NCBI RefSeq assembly: GCF_013003915.1
Contig: NZ_JABAIV010000001.1
Coordinates: 124,001-188,000, forward strand
DNA from: Telluria aromaticivorans
GTDB taxonomy: Bacteria; Pseudomonadota; Gammaproteobacteria; Burkholderiales; Burkholderiaceae_D
Direction of reading: 5' to 3'
DNA: 64,000 bases
Numbering within the stretch: the first letter of the stretch is position 1; the number at the start of each line of letters is the position of its first letter. Both the position numbers and the translations under genes were made by a program. This document shows, piece by piece, positions 24,641 to 33,329 of this stretch. The notes under the pieces were generated by a model. That model saw only the letters and a list, made by a program, of their open reading frames with translations, was not told the DNA's origin and did not search any database.

Positions 24641-25984
24641 ATGCAAAGCACGACCCAGTACGGCGGCGCAGGCGCCGCTCCCATCAGCCACCCCACCAGC
24701 GGGGCCCGCAACATCAATGCCCGGGACGGTGAAATCCACCCGGCCGATATCGCCGTCGGCGTGGTCATTGGCCGGGCTTCGGAATATTTCGAATTCTTCG
24801 TCTACGCGATCGCGTCGGTGCTGGTTTTTCCAGCGGTGTTTTTCCCGTGGGCCGACCGGCTCGAAGCGACACTATACTCATTTACCGTTTTTGCGTTCGC
24901 ATTCATCGCGCGCCCGATCGGCACCATCCTGTTCATGGAGATCCAGAAGCGCTACAGCCGCGAGATCAAGCTGACCATCGCCCTGTTCCTGATGGGCACC
25001 TGCACTGTTGTTATTTCGTTCATCCCGACCTATGGCCAGATCGGCGCGGCCTCGATCGTGGTGCTCTCGCTGATGCGCATCGGCCAGGGCGTGGCCCAGG
25101 GCGGTTCGTGGGACGGCCTGCCGTCGCTGCTGGCCCTCTCCGCCCCCGAAAACAAGCGCGGCTGGTACGCCATGCTGGGCCAGCTCGCCGCCCCGATCGG
25201 CTTCCTGATCGCAGCCGGCCTGTTCGCCTTCCTGCTGACCAACCTGTCGCAGGACGATTTCCTGGTCTGGGGCTGGCGCTATCCGTTCTTCTGCGCCTTC
25301 ATGATCAACGTGGTGGCATTGTTCGCCAGATTGCGCCTGGTCTCCACCAGCGAATACTCGCGCCTGCTGGACTCGCACGAACTCGACCCGGCGCCGGTCG
25401 GCGAACTGGTCAAGTCGCAGGGTAGCAACATCGCCATCGGCGCCCTCGCCGCACTGGCCAGCTACGCGCTGTTCCACCTGGTGACCGTGTTCCCGCTGTC
25501 CTGGATCCAGCTGTACGACACCCGCCCGATGAACGAATTCCTGCACGTGCAGATGTGGGGCGCGGTGCTGGCCGCACTGGCGATCCTGGCTTCAGGCTAT
25601 ATCGCCGACAAGGTCGGCCGCCGCACCACGCTGGGCACCACGGCGGCGCTGATCGCACTGTTCTCGGCCTTTGTGCCGAGCCTGATGGATGGCGGCGAAA
25701 CCGGCCAGAACATCTTTATCCTGGTCGGCTTCACCCTGCTCGGCCTGTCCTATGGCCAGGCTGCCGGCGCGGTGACCTCGAACTTCAAGCAGCAATACCG
25801 CTACACCGGCGCGGCCCTGACCTCCGACCTGGCCTGGCTGGTCGGCGCGGCCTTTGCCCCGCTGGTCGCCCTCGGCCTGTCGGCACACTATGGCCTGGGC
25901 TATGTCAGCCTCTACCTGCTGTCGGGTGCGGTCGGTTCGCTGGCGGCACTGAGCCTGAACCGCAAGCTCGAGATCAAGGACTAA
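24641..25984 (+). CDS. MFS transporter (MHS-like), divergent from cyoA
   Basis: A 447-residue transporter. ATG at 24641 is supported by AGGAGAGAAT just upstream; a longer frame from 24488 crosses the promoter region. About 12 TM helices are seen. Family features are the first-helix motif GVVIGRASEYFEFFVYAIAS, the loop RPIGTILFMEIQKRYSRE, the motif RIGQGVAQGGSWDG and YIADKVGRRTTLGTTA between TM8 and TM9. These resemble metabolite:H+ symporters. The substrate is unknown. The position opposite cyoA suggests shared regulation, which is inferred only. Confidence 0.85.
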   Translation: MQSTTQYGGAGAAPISHPTSGARNINARDGEIHPADIAVGVVIGRASEYFEFFVYAIASVLVFPAVFFPWADRLEATLYSFTVFAFAFIARPIGTILFMEIQKRYSREIKLTIALFLMGTCTVVISFIPTYGQIGAASIVVLSLMRIGQGVAQGGSWDGLPSLLALSAPENKRGWYAMLGQLAAPIGFLIAAGLFAFLLTNLSQDDFLVWGWRYPFFCAFMINVVALFARLRLVSTSEYSRLLDSHELDPAPVGELVKSQGSNIAIGALAALASYALFHLVTVFPLSWIQLYDTRPMNEFLHVQMWGAVLAALAILASGYIADKVGRRTTLGTTAALIALFSAFVPSLMDGGETGQNIFILVGFTLLGLSYGQAAGAVTSNFKQQYRYTGAALTSDLAWLVGAAFAPLVALGLSAHYGLGYVSLYLLSGAVGSLAALSLNRKLEIKD

Positions 25985-26026
25985 ACAAAAGAAAATTGCG
26001 GCGCGGCCCCGGGCCGCAGCCGTATG

Positions 26027-26064
26027 ACGCCGGCAGTGCGCAAGCGCTGCCGGCGTTTCTTTTT
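26027..26064 (+). terminator. Rho-independent terminator after the MFS gene
   Basis: ACGCCGGCAG (26027-26036) pairs perfectly with CTGCCGGCGT (26047-26056) around a 10-nt loop, followed by TTTCTTTTT. Together with the position 43 nt after the MFS stop this is a clear intrinsic terminator. Confidence 0.85.
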
Positions 26065-26545
26065 GTGCAAGGATTTACCCTGCCCCCTTGGCTTTTCAGA
26101 GCGCGAATTCGTGCATTTTTTTCACCGGTTCAGGAGCAGGATTTACACGAATTTACACCGCCTCTTGGACGCGGACAAAGGACGCACGGCAGCATCCGAT
26201 AGCATGTGTTGAAAGGCTGGCGATGCCGGGCAAGTACGGCTTGCTGTTCAGCGGCGCTGTCCTTTTATGCTTCCTTGATGAAACACGTTTGCGTTGCCAT
26301 AAAAAGTCCTGTTCGTTAACGCCTTATCACAGGTATTCCCGCCAATTTGCACGGAGGCGACGCTGCCACATCCTGCCAGTTACCAGCACTTGCGGCCAGA
26401 CTCGCCTGAACGCGGCAATGCCTTTGCGGCGACTGCCGGCGCTGCGTCCACGCGCCCGCCCTTGGCAGCGGCCGACGCTACGCAAGCGATACCCGCGACC
26501 TGCGCTGGCGCCTGTTGCCGGTAAGGATATGCAGACGGTGCCCTC
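26065..26545. other. Gene-free stretch upstream of the flippase gene
   Basis: About 480 bp with no convincing coding frame: short frames here have poor codon bias and no ribosome binding site. AT content is higher between 26080 and 26340, as expected for promoters. No repeat or RNA gene is recognised. Confidence 0.5.
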
Positions 26546-27796
26546 ATGAGCAAGCCACGGTCGGGCTTCTGGAAAAACGTCGTCACGGTGCTGGCCGGGT
26601 CGACCGGCGCCCAGGCGGTGCCCCTGCTGGTCGCCCCGCTGCTCACCCGCATGTGCACGCCGGCCGAAATGGGCGCCTTCAGCGTATGGCTCGGCGTGAT
26701 TGCGGTGGCGTCGATCATCGCCACCCTGCGCCTGGAAGCCGCCATGGTGCTCGACCACGGCAAGGAGCAGCAACGCCTGTGCTTCGGCGTCGTGGCGTAC
26801 TCGGCAACCCTGCTGGCCCTGATGATGACGGTGTTCACGGTGGCCGCGCGCGCCCTCGGGCTGCCGGCGGTGTGCGGCATGTCCTGGTTCGAACTGCTCA
26901 CTATCGGCCTGGGCACCTGGCTCACCGCCAGCATGCAGGCGACGCTCGCCTACGCCGCTTCGCACAACCTGTTCGGCAGGGCCGCGAAGGCCAAGGTGTT
27001 GCAGGCCGGAACTATCGCACTGGCCCAGGTCGTGCTGCTGTTTACCGGCTTGAACAGCACTGCGCTGATGGCGGGCCAGCTGATCGGGCTCGGCAGTGGG
27101 CTGCTGGCGGCGCGGCTGCTGCTGGCGCCACCCCGCCCACGGATCATGCTCAGCCTCGATGAAGAGCAGCGCGCCTACCTCGTCAAGCACCAGGCCTTCT
27201 GGCGCTTTTCCCTGCCGTCCAGCCTGCTTAACACCCTGGTAGGGCAATTACCGCTGTTTATGATCGGGTTCCACCATGGCGTGCTGGAGGCCGGCCTGTT
27301 CGCGCTGGCCCAGCGCGTGATCAGCGCGCCGACCGCCCTGATCGCGGTCTCGGTGCTGGATGTCTTCAAGCGCGAGGCGGTGCACGAGTTCGAGGCGGTG
27401 GGCAACTGCCGCGACATCTACCGCGCCACCTTCAAGGCCTTGCTGGCGCTGGCGCTGGGGCCGGCGCTGGTGCTGCTGCTGTTCGCCCCGCCCTTGTTCG
27501 AGTGGATATTCGGCGCCGGCTGGCGCCCGGCGGGCGAACTGGCCCGGCTGCTCGCGCCGCTGTGCTTCCTGAATTTCATTGCCAGCCCGCTGAGCTATGT
27601 GTTCTTCATCGCGGGCAAACAGAAGGTGGAGCTGGTGTGGCAGGTCGTGCTGTTCGTCATGACCCTGGGGGTCTTCCTCGCGCCGCTATCGCTGCACGAC
27701 AGCCTGTATGCGTACACGATCGGCCGCTCGCTGCTGTACCTGGTCTACCTGTTCATGTCGCACCAGTGCTCGCTGCCCAGGCGAGCCGCCGCCTGA
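26546..27796 (+). CDS. Polysaccharide flippase-like membrane protein (Wzx/MOP family)
   Basis: A 416-residue integral-membrane protein with 11-12 hydrophobic segments. The N-terminal pattern (VVTVLAGSTGAQAVPLLVAP, LLTRMCTPAEMGAFSVWL) is the usual start of Wzx/RfbX-type oligosaccharide flippases. Further support is RFSLPSSLLNTLVGQLPLF and GLFALAQRVISAPTALIA in the second half. The family moves undecaprenyl-linked sugar repeat units to the periplasmic face. It stands alone, with no glycosyltransferase neighbours here, so which polymer it serves is unknown. ATG 26546 follows a weak Shine-Dalgarno. Confidence 0.75.
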   Translation: MSKPRSGFWKNVVTVLAGSTGAQAVPLLVAPLLTRMCTPAEMGAFSVWLGVIAVASIIATLRLEAAMVLDHGKEQQRLCFGVVAYSATLLALMMTVFTVAARALGLPAVCGMSWFELLTIGLGTWLTASMQATLAYAASHNLFGRAAKAKVLQAGTIALAQVVLLFTGLNSTALMAGQLIGLGSGLLAARLLLAPPRPRIMLSLDEEQRAYLVKHQAFWRFSLPSSLLNTLVGQLPLFMIGFHHGVLEAGLFALAQRVISAPTALIAVSVLDVFKREAVHEFEAVGNCRDIYRATFKALLALALGPALVLLLFAPPLFEWIFGAGWRPAGELARLLAPLCFLNFIASPLSYVFFIAGKQKVELVWQVVLFVMTLGVFLAPLSLHDSLYAYTIGRSLLYLVYLFMSHQCSLPRRAAA

Positions 27797-27810
27797 ACCG
27801 TCAGGCCGCC

Positions 27811-28734
27811 CTAGGCCAGGGCCGTGTCGAGCACCGTCATCAGGATGAAGCCGAACACGAGGGCGATACTGGCCCAGGTGCCGTTGCCGCTCAGGCGCGA
27901 TTCTGGCACCACGTCGTTGACGATCACAAACAGCATGGCGCCACCTGCGGCAGCCAGGGCAAATGGCAGCATGCCGGCGGCAATGCCGATCAGGGCGACA
28001 CCGAAGGCCGCCGCGACCGGCTCGATCAGCCCGGAGGCCACGCCCATCCCCACCGCCGTCAGGCGGCCGTAGCCGACCGTGCGCAGGGCCAGCGCCACCA
28101 CCAGGCCCTCGGGCACGTCCTGGATCGAGATGCCGGTGGTCAGCGCATGGGCCTTTTCGAGGTCGATACCGGCATGGGCGACGCCGATGGCCAGGCCTTC
28201 CGGCAGGTTGTGCAGCGCAACCGCCCATACGAACAACCAGGCGCGGCGCAGCGAGATGCCGGCTTCGCCCCCTTCGAGGATGCCTTCGGTATGGATGGCG
28301 CGCCCGAGCAGAAGGATGGCGCCGGCGCCGGCCATGATGCCGGCCCCCGCCATCAGGCTGGCCTCCCAGTTGCCGGCGCCGGCCGACTTGGCCGCGGCCA
28401 GCGCCGGGATAATCAGTGAAAACGCGGTCGCGCCGAGCATGACGCCGGCGCCGAAACCGAGGAAGCAGTCGTAGGTTCGCTTCGAGAAATTTTGTGCCAG
28501 CAAGACCGGCAAGGTGCCGAGCGCGGTGGCCGCGGCGGCAATCGCGCCCCCGACCAGTGCACGGTGCATCTTGGGATTGGCGTTCATGATTTGCTCGGCG
28601 AGGCTGCCGAGCAGGACTGCGCAGCCAATGCCGCAGACGAGGAAGCCGACGACATGACGCAAGGACAGCGCGCGCAGGAAAGCGCGGGCCGAAAACAGCT
28701 TGTTGCTTGATACCTGTTCTGTACGAAAATTCAT
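27811..28734 (-). CDS. ZIP-family metal transporter
   Basis: A 307-residue membrane protein from MNFRTEQVSS (28734). About eight TM helices are seen. The ZIP motifs VWAVALHNLPEGLAIGVAHA (helix 4) and GISIQDVPEGLVVALAL (helix 5) carry the His-Asn-Pro-Glu-Gly and Asp-Val-Pro-Glu-Gly metal site, and NDVVPESR lies near the C terminus. It is of the GufA-like subtype and likely imports Zn2+ or Fe2+/Mn2+. It is 15 nt convergent with the flippase gene and lies downstream of the manganese catalase gene on the same strand (64 nt), so a link to Mn supply is possible (inference). Confidence 0.85.
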   Translation of the reverse strand: MNFRTEQVSSNKLFSARAFLRALSLRHVVGFLVCGIGCAVLLGSLAEQIMNANPKMHRALVGGAIAAAATALGTLPVLLAQNFSKRTYDCFLGFGAGVMLGATAFSLIIPALAAAKSAGAGNWEASLMAGAGIMAGAGAILLLGRAIHTEGILEGGEAGISLRRAWLFVWAVALHNLPEGLAIGVAHAGIDLEKAHALTTGISIQDVPEGLVVALALRTVGYGRLTAVGMGVASGLIEPVAAAFGVALIGIAAGMLPFALAAAGGAMLFVIVNDVVPESRLSGNGTWASIALVFGFILMTVLDTALA

Positions 28735-28798
28735 GCAATGCCCGGGTAAAAGGCCACGCGCCGCCGCCACCAGCTTCCAGGCGTCGCGCGGCGCTGCC

Positions 28799-29821
28799 TT
28801 ACTTCTTCATTGCCTTGGTCGACTTGGCCGTGCCCTTGTCCGACGGCTTGCTCAGGCCAGCGTCATCGAGCGGGCCGCCTCTCGACGCCGTGCTCGGTTC
28901 GCCCTGCGCATTTCCGGTCGTCCCGGCCATCGTACCACCACCTGCGGACTGCATGCTCATACCCAGTTCGGCGCCGGTGCGCGGCGACGACATCGGGTCG
29001 GACATGGTGCGCATCGCCATTTGCTTGAGGATGTCGATGTCTTCGCCCGGCAGCGCCACTTCGGCCTCGCCCGAGCCTCCGTCCACCGCCTGCTGCTTCT
29101 CGCGGTCGGTGACGAAGTCCCAGTCGGCGCCCTGGTTCCAGGGGCCGCGCATCTCGCCCGGGCCCTGCGACATGTTGTAGTACACGCAGGCGTAGCGCGG
29201 GTCGGCCGGAATTTTGCCCGGTGGGAAGTTCGGCTCGATCGCGTACAGCGCCTTCTCGAACGACTTCTGGTGCGCGACTTCGCGGGTCATCAGGAAGCCG
29301 AGCGCTTCCTTCACGCCCGGGTCGTCGGTGAGGGCAATCAGGCGCTCGTAGACGATCTTGGCGCGCGATTCGGCGGCAATATTGGAACGCAGGTCGGCAG
29401 TCGGCTCGGTGATCGAGTCAATATAGGCAGCGGTCCATGGCACCCCGGCCGAATTGACCAGCGGCGTACCCGCGCCATACAGCACCTGGGTGATATGACT
29501 GTCGTTGCCGGCGCCGGTGATCGACTTGTACATCTCGGCTTCGCTGTCGACCGCTTCCGACAGGCGGCCCTTGGCGCCTTTGTTCAGCATCGCGACGATG
29601 TGGCCGATGATCTCGAGGTGGCTCAGCTCCTCGGTCGCGATATCGAACAGCATGTCCTTGCGGCCCGGATCGTCTTCCGAAACGGCCTGGGTGAAGTAGC
29701 GCATCGCCGCTGCCAGCTCGCCCTGCGGGCCGCCGAACTGTTCCAGCATCAGGTTCGCAAGCCCTGGATTCGGCCCACTGACGCGCACCGTATATTGCAG
29801 CCGTTTATTGTGTGCAAACAT
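28799..29821 (-). CDS. Manganese (non-heme) catalase
   Basis: A 340-residue protein starting MFAHNKRLQYTVRV, with GGAGG 8-12 nt upstream of ATG 29821. The four-helix di-manganese core contains LANLMLEQFGGPQGELAAAM and IATEELSHLEIIGH (Glu/His ligands), SRAKIVYERLIALTDD and MTREVAHQKSFEKAL (second Glu/His set). The domain ends with WDFVTDREKQQAVDGG. The last ~70 residues are a low-complexity Gly/Ser/Lys tail. The enzyme dismutates H2O2 in the cytoplasm. It is divergent from a hemerythrin gene and upstream of a ZIP transporter. Confidence 0.93.
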   Translation of the reverse strand: MFAHNKRLQYTVRVSGPNPGLANLMLEQFGGPQGELAAAMRYFTQAVSEDDPGRKDMLFDIATEELSHLEIIGHIVAMLNKGAKGRLSEAVDSEAEMYKSITGAGNDSHITQVLYGAGTPLVNSAGVPWTAAYIDSITEPTADLRSNIAAESRAKIVYERLIALTDDPGVKEALGFLMTREVAHQKSFEKALYAIEPNFPPGKIPADPRYACVYYNMSQGPGEMRGPWNQGADWDFVTDREKQQAVDGGSGEAEVALPGEDIDILKQMAMRTMSDPMSSPRTGAELGMSMQSAGGGTMAGTTGNAQGEPSTASRGGPLDDAGLSKPSDKGTAKSTKAMKK

Positions 29822-30146
29822 AGACTCATTCCTCCATGGATTGAACACCGGACCCACGCGCATGGCGTGACGCCCATCTGGTAGCTGCCGACGCGGTCGG
29901 CAGCGGTATGAGTTCATCTTGGCAGGCAAGTGCAGTCGAGGTAATCAGGTGCTGGCGCGTGCGGCTGTAGGAATAGAGTGACATCTTGTTAATAGGCGTA
30001 AAGTTAATTTTAGTCATGGCATGTGTACGTGGATAAGCACGTGCGCCCATGCGCTCCCCACCGACACGGGTACGGCACGCGCGCCTACAGTAAAGCCGGG
30101 CCAGCGCGAACTAAGATGTTGGTTGACTGACCACAGGAGACCAACA

Positions 30147-30743
30147 ATGTTTTCTCTTAACAAGCTTAGCCCGACGATCACCAACATGATCCGCTTCGAC
30201 CACTCGCACGTGATGGTCACTTTCCACCAGTACGAGCGCGACAAGCGCCCGAGCGTCAAGAAGGCCCTGGCCGACACCATCTGCGATGCCCTCGAGATCC
30301 ACGCCGCACTCGAAGAAGAAATCTTCTATCCGGTGATGCGCCAGCGCGATGCCGGCGAGCCTTTCATGCACAAGGCCGAGCCGGAACACGATGAAATGCG
30401 CCGGCTTATTTCCGAACTTCGCCGCACCAGCGGTTCCGACCCGCGCCACGACAAGCTGGTCATGGAACTGATGCGCGATGTGATGCACCACGTGGCGGAT
30501 GAAGAAACCACCCTGCTGCCGCACGCCGAAGCCATGCTGAGCAAGGATGCGCTGTCCGAACTGGGCGCCCAGATGACCCGTCGCCGCCTCGAACTGGTGG
30601 GGCCGAAAGCCGGCAAGCTGGCCAAGAGCCATGCCGTCGGCTTCTCCGGCAGCGGCACCGCGCTGCTGGTCGGGCTGGCCAGCGCCGTCTTCGCCGCCAA
30701 GGCCTTCGCACCGAAGAAACCCTGGAAGTCGAACCCGGCCTGA
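30147..30743 (+). CDS. Hemerythrin-domain protein
   Basis: A 198-residue protein from MFSLNKLSPTI, with AGGAGA 7 nt upstream of ATG 30147. The HHE-type four-helix bundle shows His21 (FDHSHVMVTFHQYE), His52 (IHAALEEEIFYP), His81 (PEHDEMRRLI) and His115/Glu119 (HHVADEETTLLP), a complete di-iron ligand set. A C-terminal hydrophobic segment (GTALLVGLASAVFAAKAF) may anchor it to the membrane. Such proteins bind O2 or NO or store iron; the role is uncertain. Divergent from the Mn catalase, it may belong to an oxidative stress module. Its 3' end seeds a tandem repeat. Confidence 0.88.
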   Translation: MFSLNKLSPTITNMIRFDHSHVMVTFHQYERDKRPSVKKALADTICDALEIHAALEEEIFYPVMRQRDAGEPFMHKAEPEHDEMRRLISELRRTSGSDPRHDKLVMELMRDVMHHVADEETTLLPHAEAMLSKDALSELGAQMTRRRLELVGPKAGKLAKSHAVGFSGSGTALLVGLASAVFAAKAFAPKKPWKSNPA

Positions 30744-30755
30744 AGCGCCAGGTGG

Positions 30756-30913
30756 GCCGCCCCTGGCTGAACCCGGCGTGATGCGCCGGGACAGCCGCTC
30801 ATGGCCGAACCCGGCCCGATGCGCTGGAGCCGCCGCTCATGGCCGAACCCGGCCCGATGCTCTGGAGCCGCCGCTCATGGCCGAACCCGGCCCGATGCTC
30901 TGGAGCCGCCGCC
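30756..30913. repeat. 38-bp tandem repeat after the hemerythrin gene
   Basis: Three near-identical 38-bp units (30794-30831, 30832-30869, 30870-30907), starting GCCGCTCATGGCCGAACCCG, differ by a single G/T. A diverged copy of the same length precedes them (30756-30793), and a partial one follows. The shared GAACCCGGCC core also occurs at the end of the hemerythrin coding region (30733-30742), so the array appears to have grown from the gene's 3' end. There are no spacers, so it is not a CRISPR array. Confidence 0.8.
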
Positions 30914-30917
30914 CATC

Positions 30918-30980
30918 GTAGGGTGGGCGGCTCCACCCGAACCCGCAGCACGCCGCGCCGGGTGCGCCGCCCACGCGTTC
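30918..30980. repeat. GTAGGGTGGGC-type dispersed repeat copy
   Basis: GTAGGGTGGGC begins at 30918 and GCCCACGCGTTC ends at 30980; GTGGGCGGC (30923-30931) pairs with GCCGCCCAC (30966-30974). The same two words, GTAGGGTGGGC at 4739 and GAACGCGTGGGC at 4836-4847, occur in the nested element near 4.8 kb, so the two belong to one repeat family. The rest of the gap to the patatin frame (30981-31079) shows nothing recognisable. Confidence 0.6.
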
Positions 30981-31079
30981 AGCCAGCTTGCGCGCAGCGG
31001 CGACGCTTGCCGTCTGCCGACACCACCTACGGAAACAAGCGACAGGGCAGCCATCCGCTGCTCCGCAACCGTCCTGCAT

Positions 31080-32143
31080 TCACGGCTTGAATACCAGCCC
31101 CGGATCCAGCGTCGTCCGCACCCCCACATCCTCGAAATGCGCCTCCAGCCACTGCCCGGCCGCCACTACCCCGCGATCGTGCAGCATCTGCAGGAACCCC
31201 ATCTCCGAATTGAATTTGCTGGAAATACTGAACTCGCGCAGCGCGTCGAGCGCGCTGATCATGTGCAGCCGCACCGGCGCGAAGCTCATCGATGCCCCCT
31301 CCTCCTCATCCGACCCTCCCTGCGTATGCAGCAGCGAATTCACCTCCCGGATAAAACTGATGTTGAAGGCGATTTCGTTTGCGGGATTGCGGATGTCGGC
31401 CATGCTGCGCGGTGTCTCCGTGCGCGCGATCGGGTTGATCTGCACCACCAGCAGGTCGGCGGCGCCGCCCTCCTGCACCAGCGGCGCCAGCGGCGGATTC
31501 GCCGTATAGCTGCCGTCCCAGTACAGCTCTCCTTCGACCTCGACCGAGGCGAACACGGTCGGCAGGCAGGCGGAGGCGATCACGCGCTGCACGTCGAGCT
31601 CCTCACGCCTGAACATCTTGCCCGCACCGCTGTGCAGGTTGGTCGCGCCGATGAAAATTCCCAGCTCTGCGCAGTCGCGCACGCGCTCGAAGTCGATCAT
31701 CGCGGTCAGGAAATGCCGTAGCGGATTGGTCGTCAGGGGCTGTTCGCGCACCGGCCCGGCCATCGCGCCTGCCATTTCCATCAGCTGGTAAAACGGCGAG
31801 TGGCTCATGGTGAAGCCGCCCGCCATGTGGTCGAGCGGCGTGCGCTGCAGCGGACTGAACAAGGCGGTCTGGCCAAGCGCGCGCCAGAAACGATCGAGCG
31901 CGCGGCGCGCACCCTCGCGGCCGCCTCCACGCGCAAAGCCATCGGCCACCACGGCAGCATTGATGGCGCCGGCGCTGACGCCCGCTCGTCCTGCAGCAGG
32001 CGGTCGAGTACGCCCCAGGTAAAGGCGCCGTAGCTGCCCCCGCCCTGCAGGCCGAGGCTGATTTTTTTCGTGGGTGTTGCCGAGACGTGACTCCTGAAGC
32101 GATAGCGGCCGGAATGGCCGCGTTGATGCGTCGAGTCAAGCAA
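31080..32143 (-). pseudogene. Patatin-like phospholipase, frameshifted at the nucleophile motif
   Basis: Two overlapping minus-strand frames make up one gene. The upstream frame (to 32143) holds the patatin oxyanion block KKISLGLQGGGSYGAFTWGV and LDRLLQDER, then shifts. The downstream frame resumes with GVSAGAINAAVVADGFARGG, where GxSxG carries the catalytic Ser, and continues to FDPGL-type ends (TLDPGLVFKP), including the catalytic DGSYTANPPL. The switch lies at about 31975-31990. About 5-10 residues normally found between the two blocks are missing, so a small deletion is likely. No good start codon is seen; the frame opens with TTG at 32143. As read, no active hydrolase can be made. Confidence 0.75.
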
Positions 32144-32188
32144 TCCAAGGGAAATGACGGCGCGACGCTGCCCCCAGGCACGGCCAGA

Positions 32189-32929
32189 TCAGGCGAGCCA
32201 GCCCATCACCAGCGGCACCAGCCAGGGCGCGAGCAGCGCCGTCATGGCGCCGTTCAGGCCCATGGCCAGCCCGGCAAAGGCGCCCATCTCCGCACTGACC
32301 TGGAAGGCGCGCGCCGTGCCGACGCCATGCGCGGCCAGCCCGAGCGCGAACCCGCGCGCGGCGTGCGAGCCGACGCCGAGCAGGTCGAACACATAGCGCG
32401 CAACGATGGCGCCGAAGATGCCGGTGCCGGCTACCAGCGCCGCCGTCAGCGCCGGGATGCCGCCCAGGCGTTCCGAGACCGCCATCGCAATCGGCGACGT
32501 GGCCGACTTGGGCCCGAGCGTGGCCGCCAGTTCCGGCGTGGCGCCCAGCACAACTGCGATCGTCACCGCCGACACGATCGCCGTCACGCAGCCGGCCAGC
32601 AGCGCGCAGGCCAGCGGCAGGAACGAGCGCCGCAGGCGAGGCAACTGGCGCACCAGCGGCACCGCCAGCGCCACAGTCGCGGGGCCCAGCAGGAAGTGGA
32701 CGAACTGGGCGCCGGCAAAATAGCGCCCGTAGGACATGCCGGATACCCAGAGCACCAGTGCGATCAGGCCGATCGCAATCGCCACCGGGTTGGCCAGCGG
32801 CGAACCGCCGCACCAGGCGAAGACGCGCTGCGCCGCCAGATAGGCGCACAGGGTCATGGTCAGGCCCAGCAGCGGCGAGGCAGAAAGGTAGACCCAGAAT
32901 TGGCTGAAGCCGGCGAGATCAGGCATCAT
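32189..32929 (-). CDS. lrgB: LrgB/CidB-family membrane protein
   Basis: A 246-residue protein from the MMPDLAGF start, overlapping the lrgA stop by 11 nt. About seven TM helices are seen. The family blocks LLGPATVALAVPLVRQLPRL, TLGPKSATSPIAMAVSERLG and AHGVGTARAFQVSAEMGAFA are classic LrgB/YohK sequence. LrgAB-type pairs act like holin/antiholin systems or export small metabolites such as glycolate or pyruvate. It is co-transcribed with the upstream lrgA-like gene. Confidence 0.9.
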   Translation of the reverse strand: MMPDLAGFSQFWVYLSASPLLGLTMTLCAYLAAQRVFAWCGGSPLANPVAIAIGLIALVLWVSGMSYGRYFAGAQFVHFLLGPATVALAVPLVRQLPRLRRSFLPLACALLAGCVTAIVSAVTIAVVLGATPELAATLGPKSATSPIAMAVSERLGGIPALTAALVAGTGIFGAIVARYVFDLLGVGSHAARGFALGLAAHGVGTARAFQVSAEMGAFAGLAMGLNGAMTALLAPWLVPLVMGWLA

Positions 32930-33269
32930 GCTCCCTGGTTCCATCGAGGCCGCGCAGCAGCAGGCCGGTGACGGCCAGGGCCAGTACGGTGCTGCCGGCG
33001 AGCGAGGCCAGGATGGCGAACCAGTGGCCGCTGCCACTGGCGGCGCTGGCCACGATGCCGACGCCGGCCGGGATGAACAGCAGTGACAGATGCGACAGAA
33101 GGGTATTGGCGCCCTGCTCGACCGCGGTCAGCAACGGCGGGTAGGCGACCAGCGCCGCCATCAGCAGCAGCATGCCGGCGACCGGGCCGGGGAGCGGGAT
33201 GCCGAGCATGAAGACGATGCCTTCGCCGAGGCATTGGAACAGCAGGAGGATGGTGAATGCGGGCAGCAT
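32919..33269 (-). CDS. lrgA: LrgA/CidA-family membrane protein
   Basis: A 116-residue protein with four TM helices: AFTILLLFQCLGEGIVFMLG, PLPGPVAGMLLLMAALVAYP, LLSHLSLLFIPAGVGIVASA and STVLALAVTGLLLRGLDG. IPLPGPVAGM and LLFIPAGVGI are the signatures of the LrgA/YohJ family. Holin-like, it is the partner of LrgB. First gene of the two-gene operon, with the ribosome binding site AAGGAGCGCCC ahead of ATG 33269. Confidence 0.9.
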   Translation of the reverse strand: MLPAFTILLLFQCLGEGIVFMLGIPLPGPVAGMLLLMAALVAYPPLLTAVEQGANTLLSHLSLLFIPAGVGIVASAASGSGHWFAILASLAGSTVLALAVTGLLLRGLDGTREHDA

Positions 33270-33329
33270 GGGCGCTCCTTGGAAAGAGGCTCAGGATAGC
33301 AAATGGCGGAAGGTGCTGGTGTGACGGGG

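Noticed and set aside
26327..27247. 306-aa minus-strand frame opposite the flippase
   Set aside because: Low-complexity Arg/Gln/His sequence and no ribosome binding site; the flippase on the other strand explains the open frame.
29826..30017. Short minus-strand frame (MTKINFTPINKMSLYSYS) between the catalase and hemerythrin genes
   Set aside because: No ribosome binding site, sits on the likely divergent promoters and has intergenic base composition.
30794..30907. Three 38-bp repeats as a CRISPR array
   Set aside because: Units are contiguous with no spacers and derive from the gene end; no cas genes nearby.
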